A stretch of 64,000 nt of DNA from Anaerolineales bacterium (GTDB lineage: Bacteria > Chloroflexota > Anaerolineae > Anaerolineales > Villigracilaceae): contig JAFGMV010000040.1 of assembly GCA_016927315.1 (NCBI GenBank), positions 46,391-110,390 on the forward strand, written 5' to 3'. The notes under the pieces are model-generated. The model had not been told where the DNA came from. It was given only the letters and a program-made list of their open reading frames with translations, and did no database searches. Position numbers and translations under genes: made by a program. Below are positions 17,960 to 26,900 of the stretch, one piece after another. The first letter of the stretch is position 1, and each line of letters begins with the position of its first letter.

Positions 17960-20551
17960 ATGATGAGTGAAATAGAAATCTCTGTAAAAGAGTTAAGAAA
18001 AATTCTCAAAAATATTCATACAGTAGAACTGTTGGATTCGCATCCCTGGACAGGTTTACACTTTGTGAAGGAGTATGCCAGCAGAATACCCGGGTTGTCA
18101 GAGAGATGCCCGGGTGAACGGCTGCTGCGTGCTGTTGCTGAAGTATTCCGTGAAATGATACCCCCCTCGCCGCCGAAGCGTGGGGTTCGAATCGATGCCG
18201 GCTGGAGTAAATTTGGATTCCTGGCTGCAAAATATTTTTCTTCAATATTATACGGAGAACCGGTTCCCGAAACGTTTATAGATGCCTGGACGAAAATTGA
18301 TTGCAGTATTTTTCTGTTTGTGTACGGCAAGACTGAAAGCGATCTGTCGGAAGATGAGATCAATACCTATAAACTGATCGGAGATGAACCGGAGGTTACC
18401 CCAAACAGCACGCTCAGTGATTGGCACCGAAAAGGGCTGCAAACCCTGGTGGATATTATCCAGGTGCGAGAGAAGCATTTGTCCGCTCAACCAGAAGGTG
18501 ACGTTGAAACAGAGGCTCTGCAAGAGGAAGCTGTTCTCAGTCCGGATCAGAAGGAACTGGATGATGGGGGGCTGTGGAAAGAAATTTTTGCTTCTCCAGA
18601 TTGGTTTGAAAAAATTCCGTTTAGAAGAATTTTTACTTGGGGGGTTATCGTTATCCTGCTGGTCGGTGTACTAAAAGGAGTGCGCTTCTGGTTGGCTGGA
18701 AAGGCAGTCTACAGGGATGTAACCCAGCTGCAGGAGATTGTGGATTACCCGTCGAAGGCGGATGCTTTTGAATCCCTTGGGCCAGTGCTGGATGATCTTG
18801 ACAGAAATCTGGGGATTATGAGTGCTGAAGCAGAACCATTCCTGTGGATTACACCGGCATTAAGCTGGGTACCTGAGTACGGGTGCGAATTGAAGTCAGC
18901 AGGTGACTTGATGGATTTGGCAAATGGGCTGACAGATGCGGGTTTGGACAGCTACAACGCTGTACAACCGATTATGACCGCTTATCTCTCTGATGAGACG
19001 GATTTGAACCTGTCTCTGGTAACAGAAATGTTGATAGAGGCCCAGCCCGAATTTGAGAATGCCAGAAACAGGATTGAAGATGCGAAGGCTGCACGTGGGA
19101 ATATAGACACAGGCTGTATGTCTCCGCAAGGTAAAGAGTTGCTAGAAAGTAAAGTGGATCTGGCCTTGACTTTGATGGATGGCGGACTGGCCATTGCAGT
19201 AGAACTTCCGGGTGTTATTGGCGCCTCGAGCGAAGGACCGAAAACTTATTTGATTCTGGTCCAGAATGAAGATGAACTGCGTCCGACAGGGGGATTCATC
19301 TCAGCAGTCGGTACGGTCTTGTTTAATGATGGGCGGATACAGAATCTTGAGTTCCAGGGCTCCGAAAGGGTTGACAACTGGAGCAAGCTGTATCCAGCAG
19401 CTCCGTGGCAGCTCAGGTACTATATGAACACCAGCGTGCTGACCTTGCGAGATTCGAATTGGTTTACGGATTATCCAGTTACAGCCTTATATGCTGAGAG
19501 TTTATATTCTTTGTTCAGCGAGCACTCTGTTGACGGAGTAATTGCTGTTGACCAGCGGGCATTAGTTGAACTGCTTACGGTATTGGGCCCGGTGCATGTT
19601 AAGGGATCCGACTATCCGATTACTTCAGAAAATGTTGTCCCTTTCATGCGCGATGCAAAAACCCCTACAAAGGAAGCTCTTGCCGACATTGGCAGGGATC
19701 CCAAGTATTTTGTCGGAGACCTTGCTGCGGCTATGATTGACCGACTGTTAAGTGGAGATGTGGAATGGGAACGGCTTTACCATGTAACCATAGATACGCT
19801 CAATCAGCATCACGTCCTGTTGCAGTTTGATAACAATGCCATGCAGGAGTTTGTTTCCCGAAATGGTTGGGATGGAGCTGTCAAGGTTGGGGATGGTGAT
19901 TTTCTGATGGTGGTGGATTCAAATATTGGTTTTAACAAGACAAACGCTGTCGTCACCGCCAGTATCACATATGATATAGACCTGACCGATGAAGGTAAGC
20001 CTTCGAGCACCTTAACCGTTACCCATCACAATGATGCAGATAGCAAGGTTCCCTGTATCCAGTGGGATGGTTTGACGCTTGAGGGGCAGGAGTATTATCC
20101 CATAGATCGTTGTTATTGGGATTATATGCGCGTTTATCTACCGGAAGATATTCGTCTGCTGGATGCTTCGGTGCAGGAAATTCCTGCGGATTGGATGATC
20201 CTCGGGCAGGAGGTACCTGATCGCGTAGACGAGCTTAAGGAAGAAATTCCCGGGGTGCAGGTGTTTGGTACTTTGAAAGTCGTGCGGGGTGGTAAATCAG
20301 TTACTTCGGAGTTCAATTTTTCATTACCAGAGCGTGTCGTGATTGTACAATCGGGGAACAGGCAAAAGCAATATTCGTTGAAAGTACAAAAACAACCTGG
20401 TACGCTGGCTGTTCCAATTTCAATTCGGGTACACTTACCTGGTGATGCAAAGGTTAAGGAAGTCCCCACGGGGGCTGTGGTTCAAGATGGAAACGTGCTG
20501 CTCGAGACAACGCTGCAGGAAGATCTTGCAATTATTGTAATTTACCGTTGA
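17960..20551 (+). CDS. DUF4012-family membrane protein
   Basis: About 863 residues. The start is ATG 17960 or 17963 (MSEIEISVKE), 8-11 nt after the LysM stop; an in-frame ATG at 17930 would lie inside the LysM gene. A cytoplasmic N-terminal part of about 215 residues has no recognised domain. One TM segment follows (IFTWGVIVILLVGVL, about 218-238). The external region carries the DUF4012 hallmark TYLILVQNEDELRPTGGF near residue 425. DUF4012 proteins are often found with exopolysaccharide genes, but no biochemical function is established. Here the gene directly follows Wzz/kinase and LysM genes, which fits a role in surface polymer assembly. Confidence 0.85.
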   Translation: MMSEIEISVKELRKILKNIHTVELLDSHPWTGLHFVKEYASRIPGLSERCPGERLLRAVAEVFREMIPPSPPKRGVRIDAGWSKFGFLAAKYFSSILYGEPVPETFIDAWTKIDCSIFLFVYGKTESDLSEDEINTYKLIGDEPEVTPNSTLSDWHRKGLQTLVDIIQVREKHLSAQPEGDVETEALQEEAVLSPDQKELDDGGLWKEIFASPDWFEKIPFRRIFTWGVIVILLVGVLKGVRFWLAGKAVYRDVTQLQEIVDYPSKADAFESLGPVLDDLDRNLGIMSAEAEPFLWITPALSWVPEYGCELKSAGDLMDLANGLTDAGLDSYNAVQPIMTAYLSDETDLNLSLVTEMLIEAQPEFENARNRIEDAKAARGNIDTGCMSPQGKELLESKVDLALTLMDGGLAIAVELPGVIGASSEGPKTYLILVQNEDELRPTGGFISAVGTVLFNDGRIQNLEFQGSERVDNWSKLYPAAPWQLRYYMNTSVLTLRDSNWFTDYPVTALYAESLYSLFSEHSVDGVIAVDQRALVELLTVLGPVHVKGSDYPITSENVVPFMRDAKTPTKEALADIGRDPKYFVGDLAAAMIDRLLSGDVEWERLYHVTIDTLNQHHVLLQFDNNAMQEFVSRNGWDGAVKVGDGDFLMVVDSNIGFNKTNAVVTASITYDIDLTDEGKPSSTLTVTHHNDADSKVPCIQWDGLTLEGQEYYPIDRCYWDYMRVYLPEDIRLLDASVQEIPADWMILGQEVPDRVDELKEEIPGVQVFGTLKVVRGGKSVTSEFNFSLPERVVIVQSGNRQKQYSLKVQKQPGTLAVPISIRVHLPGDAKVKEVPTGAVVQDGNVLLETTLQEDLAIIVIYR

Positions 20552-20635
20552 ACCAAACCCGAAAAAAAACCGAAATGTAACGATAGATTTGACGGGTAAA
20601 ATAACCTTGTTATTTGTTGGTGTTGGAGGTAATCC

Positions 20636-21718
20636 ATGAATAAGAAAATCCGAATATTGATTGCCCTGGTACTGGTTTTGGTTGTAGCCGGAGTGTCATC
20701 AAGGGCTGCAGTGTGGGCAAATGTAGCCGCGGGGGAATCTACTGTTGGAGGTCAAACTCCCGATCAGTATGACAGTGTTATTTATGACCGGGTGTCTTCT
20801 ATCTCGGTCACTGAATCGGGGAGCTATACAATCGGTGGTATTTGTGAGATAGACATACAGTACAATGATCTCAATAAGGAATTGATGGATCAAATTGATG
20901 TGGAAGTGCCTATTGAATTATCTCGTCAGATACCGTTTGGCTATGAAGGTGATCTTTACCTGCCAGGCTGTCATGTGGTCCATCATGTCGATGGTGAGAT
21001 TGTCCGGGAAGTCAGTACTGAGGATGGCAACTGGAATGTATGCTTTGCAGAGCGACCTGATATTGAATTGACAGTTTATTATTACTATGATGAGCCAGAT
21101 ACCAATTCACAGATCTGGATCGAGTTGGAAACCTGGCATGAAGATGGGTACGCTTGTGCTTCTGCCCTTTACACGGGTGAGTATGCTCCTGGCAGTGACC
21201 GTGCATCTTTTGATTACAATGAACCACGCAGTCAGAGAATCTTGGACCGTAACAAGACTGGTACTGTCCTCCCTCCAGAAGTCTCGACCTATATCACTGA
21301 ATCAGGTGCATATTCGGCAGGCGGTATTTGTACATTAATTATCCTTTATCGCGAGCCGTACCAGTCCAATGAACTCCATGTCGCCGATGCATTAATGCAG
21401 CACCATGATCCCGTTGATGCTTATAATTATTCAGGATTTTCCCATTTCCCCGATGGGGCAGGACTGCTTTATCAGCCGGGCTGCCATGTATTACATTATA
21501 AGTTTGGTGAGATCACGCATTGGCAAAAAAAAGTTGATCAGGGAGAGTGGGAAATTTGTTTTGCTGCCCGGCCGGACAAAGAAATGACAATTTATTATTA
21601 CCTGGGAGACCGGGTTGAACAGGAATCCGGATGGCGGCCCCTTGAAACTACGGTAGAGAATGGAATGGCTTGCGCTCCGGCTTTTTATACCGGGGTTTAT
21701 GTACCAACGGGTAAGTAA
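20636..21718 (+). CDS. Secreted protein of two four-cysteine repeats, unknown function
   Basis: A 360-residue protein. ATG 20636 follows GGAGG at 20625-20629. A signal peptide is clear (KKIRILIALVLVLVVAGVSS). The mature part is an internal duplication: about residues 53-185 and 215-355. Both copies share, in order, ITESGxYxxGGIC, LYxPGCHVxH, GEI, GxWxxCFAxRPDxExTxYYY, LET and ACAxAxYTGxYxP. Each copy therefore has four conserved Cys, likely two disulfides. I do not recognise the family. It lies after DUF4012 and before a terminator-like hairpin, and probably acts at the cell surface. Confidence 0.85.
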   Translation: MNKKIRILIALVLVLVVAGVSSRAAVWANVAAGESTVGGQTPDQYDSVIYDRVSSISVTESGSYTIGGICEIDIQYNDLNKELMDQIDVEVPIELSRQIPFGYEGDLYLPGCHVVHHVDGEIVREVSTEDGNWNVCFAERPDIELTVYYYYDEPDTNSQIWIELETWHEDGYACASALYTGEYAPGSDRASFDYNEPRSQRILDRNKTGTVLPPEVSTYITESGAYSAGGICTLIILYREPYQSNELHVADALMQHHDPVDAYNYSGFSHFPDGAGLLYQPGCHVLHYKFGEITHWQKKVDQGEWEICFAARPDKEMTIYYYLGDRVEQESGWRPLETTVENGMACAPAFYTGVYVPTGK

Positions 21719-21745
21719 AATGGCAGCAATTTGTGCCCATTCGTT

Positions 21746-21777
21746 ACGAGAGACCATCTTTTCAGGTGGTCTCTCGT
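21746..21777 (+). terminator. Hairpin terminator after the duplicated-Cys protein gene
   Basis: ACGAGAGACCA (21746-21756) and TGGTCTCTCGT (21767-21777) form a perfect 11-bp stem with a 10-nt loop, followed by CTTAT. It lies 27 nt after the stop codon. It argues against the GTG at 21733 as start of the next gene. Confidence 0.65.
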
Positions 21778-21780
21778 CTT

Positions 21781-23352
21781 ATGGCCTCTTTACAAAAATC
21801 TGATCACCTTGATATGCAATTTTCCCAAAGGTCAACTCACATCTTTTTCCCGGTTGCGCTGGCATTATCTTTGTCAGTGATCTACCTGCAAACAATGGCC
21901 CCGGGATTAAGCTGGGCCAATTCCGGGGCTGATGGTGGGGACCTGATTACGGCTGCCACAGTCAGAGGCGTTGCTCACCCAAGCGGGTATCCACTCTACA
22001 TGTTGTTGGCACAGATTTTTCAGCACCTTCCTCTCAATACGCTGGCTTACAGGACCAATTTAATGTCGGCAGTTTTTGCGGTCTTAACATCCCTTTTAAT
22101 TTACAAGGTGGTTGTTGCGCAGTTTTCTGCTGTCGATGACAAAGTCATTCAATCTTTGGCCGGGTTGGGTGCAGGTTTTTCTTTTGGCTTGTCTCCGCTT
22201 CTTTGGTCTCAGGCTGTGATCACCGAAGTGTACACCCTGCATGCTTTTTGGATTATGTTAATCGTGGGTCTGGTTGTACACAATCGGGATAGCCTAAAAA
22301 TTCCAATGATATGGCATGAACGATTACTTGGATTGGTGTATGGACTTGCAGCGTGTAACCACCTGACTGTGCTTTTATTTATTCCTGGTGCAATCATTGT
22401 TAGCAGTTGTTTTTCCAAGACAGGATCTGCTAGAGACGGTAACAAAAAGAGAGGGATGGGCGGTTTTCAGATCCAATGGAAATCTATTGCCCGGCAGTTG
22501 GTCTGGTTCCTGGTCGGTTTGAGTGTGTACCTTATCCTGCCTGTGCGTGCGTATCGTCACCCGGTTATCAATTGGGGGAATCCAGTCAGTGTTCAAGGCT
22601 TTTGGTGGCTTGTTTCGGCCAGGTTATATCGTTCTTATTATTTTACCGGTATATTGTCGCCTGAATTATCCGGCATTTCACACTGGGCTAACCTTCTTAT
22701 TCAGCAATTTGGAGGAATTGGCCTTATCATTGGAGTTTTTGGTTTGGTAATTTACTTCAAGAGATCGCGTCTTTTTTTTGTAACGATCTGGAACTTTGTG
22801 GTCTTTTCGGTTTTTGTGCTACTTGATCAAGCACCTGACGCGAATGTACTCTTCCTGCCGGCCTGTATTTCTTTCTCAATATGGATAGGTATTTGTCTTG
22901 GTTCTATGATGAAAAGGTTTTCCAATTTCAGTTGGGTTTGGTCCGGATTGTTTATGGCCATTTGGATAACCATTTTTATCTTTGGGGTTGTTGAAAACTG
23001 GCGGCTTGTTGATGCTTCCAAGGACCTGCGGGCAGAAGAATTTGGCAATCAGGTCATTGCTGATCTCCCTGGTGGAGCCATTGTTTTCGTGGATGGTGAC
23101 CAGGCTGTTTTTGCTGCCTGGTATTTTCACTATGCACTTGAAAAACGCCCGGACCTGGTCATTCTGGCAGAGGATTTATTGTCTTTTGATTGGTATCTCG
23201 AATCGATGCGGTTGAGATACCCTGAGATTACCCTTCCGGAACCATATCCATGGCCAGTGGCTGTTTCTGAAACAAATTCAGAGCGACCAGTGTGTTATCT
23301 TCGATATGAATATGAGTTGAATCTTATTTGTGATTACCATCATCACAGGTGA
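21781..23352 (+). CDS. DUF2723-family multi-pass membrane protein
   Basis: About 523 residues. Starts at ATG 21781 (MASLQKSDH) or 21814 (MQFSQRSTH); neither has a strong ribosome site. The N-terminus has the DUF2723 signature: MAPGLSWANSGADGGDLITA, then GVAHPSGYPLYMLLAQIF. About ten TM helices follow. DUF2723 proteins are related in fold to the protein O-mannosyltransferase/GT-C group; a lipid-linked sugar transferase or protein glycosylation role is possible but unproven. The acidic residues of the first external loop (GADGGD) match the Asp expected in GT-C enzymes. The gene is alone between a hairpin and a repeat-rich intergenic region. Confidence 0.82.
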   Translation: MASLQKSDHLDMQFSQRSTHIFFPVALALSLSVIYLQTMAPGLSWANSGADGGDLITAATVRGVAHPSGYPLYMLLAQIFQHLPLNTLAYRTNLMSAVFAVLTSLLIYKVVVAQFSAVDDKVIQSLAGLGAGFSFGLSPLLWSQAVITEVYTLHAFWIMLIVGLVVHNRDSLKIPMIWHERLLGLVYGLAACNHLTVLLFIPGAIIVSSCFSKTGSARDGNKKRGMGGFQIQWKSIARQLVWFLVGLSVYLILPVRAYRHPVINWGNPVSVQGFWWLVSARLYRSYYFTGILSPELSGISHWANLLIQQFGGIGLIIGVFGLVIYFKRSRLFFVTIWNFVVFSVFVLLDQAPDANVLFLPACISFSIWIGICLGSMMKRFSNFSWVWSGLFMAIWITIFIFGVVENWRLVDASKDLRAEEFGNQVIADLPGGAIVFVDGDQAVFAAWYFHYALEKRPDLVILAEDLLSFDWYLESMRLRYPEITLPEPYPWPVAVSETNSERPVCYLRYEYELNLICDYHHHR

Positions 23353-23412
23353 TTTGGAATAGTTCATATTAAATCTTCAGGTTTATGAGGGAGCCTCCAA
23401 ATGTTGTAGATT

Positions 23413-23494
23413 TTATTGCAGCGATGGCATTTTCGGAGCCGTGTCTTGTAGGTGGCTCTGCCGGGTAGAATGTCTGATAGAAACCCATCGGTAC
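23413..23494. repeat. Diverged ~85-nt intergenic repeat, copy A
   Basis: Starts TTATTGCAGCGATGGC and ends near GGTAC; aligns with 23728-23813 through shared blocks GCAGCGATGGC, GGAGCCG, AGGT and GATAGAAA. Roughly 60-65 % identical by eye. Lies in the 575-nt gene-free stretch 23353-23927. I see no coding potential in it. Confidence 0.6.
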
Positions 23495-23588
23495 AACGAT
23501 GTTGATTCGGTGCGGTTCCTGTCAAAACCCCGAAAATACCGCGAAAGAAGGAGAAGAATTGCTCCTTTGAACAGTCTCCAATCGATCA

Positions 23589-23647
23589 GCGGCTCGATTA
23601 AATCCACCCGCCGATCGATTAAATCCGTTGGCGGCTCGATTTAAAGC
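23589..23647. repeat. Three 17-bp units at an exact 21-bp period
   Basis: GCGGCTCGATTAAATCC (23589-23605), GCCGATCGATTAAATCC (23610-23626) and GCGGCTCGATTTAAAGC (23631-23647). The CGATT cores are at 23595, 23616 and 23637. The same motif recurs at 50225-50259. Intergenic, between the two copies of the 85-nt repeat. Confidence 0.75.
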
Positions 23648-23727
23648 TCTGGGCAGAGGATTGATCATAGAAGTGTTGACCAGCCGCAGGATCATCGGTG
23701 GATGGGCGCCCTGAAATACTGCAAATA

Positions 23728-23813
23728 TTATCGCAGCGATGGCCTCCTTGGAGCCGCGTCCCGAAGGTCGATTCGTCCGGTTGGTGGTCCGATAGAAATA
23801 TTCCAGGAGGTAC
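23728..23813. repeat. Diverged ~85-nt intergenic repeat, copy B
   Basis: TTATCGCAGCGATGGC to AGGAGGTAC, the second copy of the element at 23413-23494, same orientation, 315 nt downstream. The remaining 114 nt to the giant adhesin start are A+T-rich, and TATAGT at 23877-23882 is a possible -10 without a good -35. Confidence 0.6.
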
Positions 23814-23927
23814 GGGTCTGGTTACTTTACTGATTTTTAGTACACCTTTTAATAGCAGATACTTATTTTTATCATCTATAGTAAACTTAACTACCAATTA
23901 TTTGATTGATGTGTAAAGGGAGCGGAA

Positions 23928-26900
23928 ATGCTGAAAGTATTTAAAAGTTTTCTTAAATGGGGGTCCCCAACCCCGGTTCGTCTGTTTACGATTTTTATGT
24001 TGTTGTTTTCCGTCCTATCGCAAATACCGGTATTGCCCGTTAAAGCACAGGGAACACCGCTGATCCTGACGAAAGAGATCGAAGGCGGCGTCACGACCGC
24101 CCAGGTTGGCGATGTGATTCGATATCGTATCCGGTTTGAATGCAGCAGTTTGCTCGAACCCTGCGGGGAATTGGAAATCACGGATGTGTTGGAACCAGGT
24201 TTGATTTATCTTCCCCCGCCGCAATCTTCCGTTCCTAGTGGTTTTAGCATTAACTATAATTCGGGATCCCGCACAATTACCATTACCAAAGACGATAACA
24301 ATTTACTTGACGGATCACAATATGATGCCGTGATTGCAGTGCAGGTGGACTATGATTTGCGTCCTTTACCGGCCACAATCAACAATGAAATTAATGGCCG
24401 AATTTACCCTCCCAGTGCAACCGGGTGGCAAATTGCAGTCCCGGACAGCGCCCCCCCCATTGATATTGGAGTGGTCAATCCATACTGGGATATGGAAAAA
24501 ACTTTGGTCAGCCCCCAGATCAACCCGACAGTGGATACTGATGTAACTTATCGACTTCAGCTTTGCCCGGGAACACCGCCTCCCAATGAAGGGAACGTTC
24601 CTTTGGAAGATATCACCATCACTGACACGTTACCGGCCGGGGCAACTTTTATCTCTGCCAGCAATGGTGGTGATGGATTGACGACACCCGGTACTGTTAC
24701 CTGGCCTGTCATTCCCGGGCCTGTTTATCCCCCAAATTGTGTCACCCGTTATGTCACTATTCTCTATGATGGTGGTACGTTTAGTGTAGGGGAGAGTGTG
24801 ACAAATACTGCCAGCGCCGACGGGGTTTATACCGATCCGGATGAACATATAATCGGTCCTGTGGGGATCGATACTGAACCGATTATCCATCCGATTGATC
24901 CAGTTTTTGAGGTTCCCACATATGGTAAAAACGATGGTGGTGATCCAATCGGGATTGACGGAACCGGGCGTTTTATCATCTCGTTGAATACAAACGCAAC
25001 GAATTATCCGTCCGACGAATTAGTCCTGATTGATAATTTACCTCCGGAATTGGAGGTGACATCGGTAACCAGTGGTGAGTGGGATGCTTCGTTTGATTAT
25101 GTGCGTGCATATGTAGAATATTCTACGGATTATGGCAATTCTTATACCCCCTTTCCAGGGCAGCCCGTCAGCTATGATACGAACGCTTCTTATACGGCCC
25201 CGGTAGCGAATATCACTAATGTGCGCTGGCGGTTTGAATATGATTCGGATGGTGCACTCCCGTTTGACCTGGCAACGACCAAACCAGGCTTACCCTATAC
25301 CTGGCAATATACAACCAGCCCTCAAATCCGTGTTACCCCGCGGGCGGTTGCGACAACCGCAGATGATGGGCCGCCAGCCACCGTAATGCCTGCAGCTGTT
25401 GCTGGCTCTACTTATAACAATTGTTTACAGGTGAGTCGTATCAATAGTGCTGGTACTCCTATCACTGATCCATGTGATAACGAAACAATGACGGTAGAGG
25501 GTGGTTTTGTTAGTTTGCGACCTTTCAAAACCGAACAGCCAGGTACCGGTTGGGACGATTTGGATGATCCATTGATCAACACCTTCACTGCCGATGGCAG
25601 CCTGTTACCCGGTGATACATTACGGTACACGATCACAGTTTTGGTAACTGAGCGTTCTTCGGAGCCTTTGATTGACCCAACAATTTTGGATACACTTCCG
25701 CCTGACTTGATCTTTGTACGTAATGGGACGGCGAGACTGGATGGGACGCCGCTTGCTATACAACCTGTTTTTTCACAGCCGGCTGCTGATCAACTAATGT
25801 GGGAATTCACCGGGCTGAGTGTTGATCCTTTGCCTCTGAACGACCGCCAATTAACCATGGAATTTTTCGCCAGGGTTCCACGTGGGCAGGCGCCCGGTAC
25901 ATATACCAATAATCTATATACGGTTACTGATTCGGTAGATGCTTATTGCGAAATTGGAACACAAGTAGAAGATCAGGCAAATGGTGATGTTGATGGTGAC
26001 GGTGATATTACTGACCCTGCTTGTCTATACCCAGATACCTATATTGTAGTGCGTTCAGCTGCACTGCGCGGCGAAAAATGGATTCGCAGTAACGATGCTC
26101 TCAATAATGAGGTGGTTGATTCAACCACGTTTTTACCTGATCCTACTTGCCCTGATGGTGGACCGATTGGTTTAGCCGGCGGTGGCGGTAACCTCTTTAC
26201 GCGCTATCCGTGTATATCACAAGCCTATCCAGAAGGAATGCTCAGCCCCGGACAGCTTGTTCCGCCGTCTTCCAGCCTCACATTGGATGATTTTGAATAC
26301 AACCTGCGGATTTTTAATGACGGCAATGTTGATATGCTCAGTTATACCCTGTATGATATCTTGCCATATGTTGGGGATACGGGCTCAGGCGGCACACTCT
26401 CCGGAGATAACCGTCTGTCAGAATTTCGTCCAACATTACGCGGCCCGGTTGAGTTTATCAGTGGTCCCGGCACCCTGAGTGCAGGGGACTTCACAATTGA
26501 ATATAACGATACCACCAATCCCTGTCGTCCTGAAGTATTTAACCTGCCGGCAGGTGATCTTGAGCCGGCCGGGTGCGACAATACCTGGACAACAACCTGG
26601 TCAACCTCGGCCCGCTCATATCGTATTCGCTTAAATTCAGGCTCGTATGTTCCGCCTGCGACAGCGTCAGCCGAATTGCGCTTTGGCGTGCCGATGTATA
26701 TTCCTGCAGACGCACCTGTACTCGGTGTTTTCGATGCTGATGATGCCCAGTCTTTAGAGATTGCCTGGAATTCATTTTCTCATGTCGGTTCGTATGATTC
26801 AGATCCGAACCCGCCCGTTGTTGTTCAGGACTTGCTTGCCTCTGAACCGCGCAAGGTTGGGATTACTATTCCAGAGGTGATGAGCGTTGGTAATCGTGTC

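Noticed and set aside
20589..20594. TTGACG as a -35 for the duplicated-Cys gene
   Set aside because: With correct spacing the -10 would be TATTTG and initiation would fall on the Shine-Dalgarno sequence.
23353..23927. tRNA or c-di-GMP riboswitch in the repeat-rich intergenic region
   Set aside because: No cloverleaf or GEMM-type conserved core could be drawn; only the repeats described are visible.
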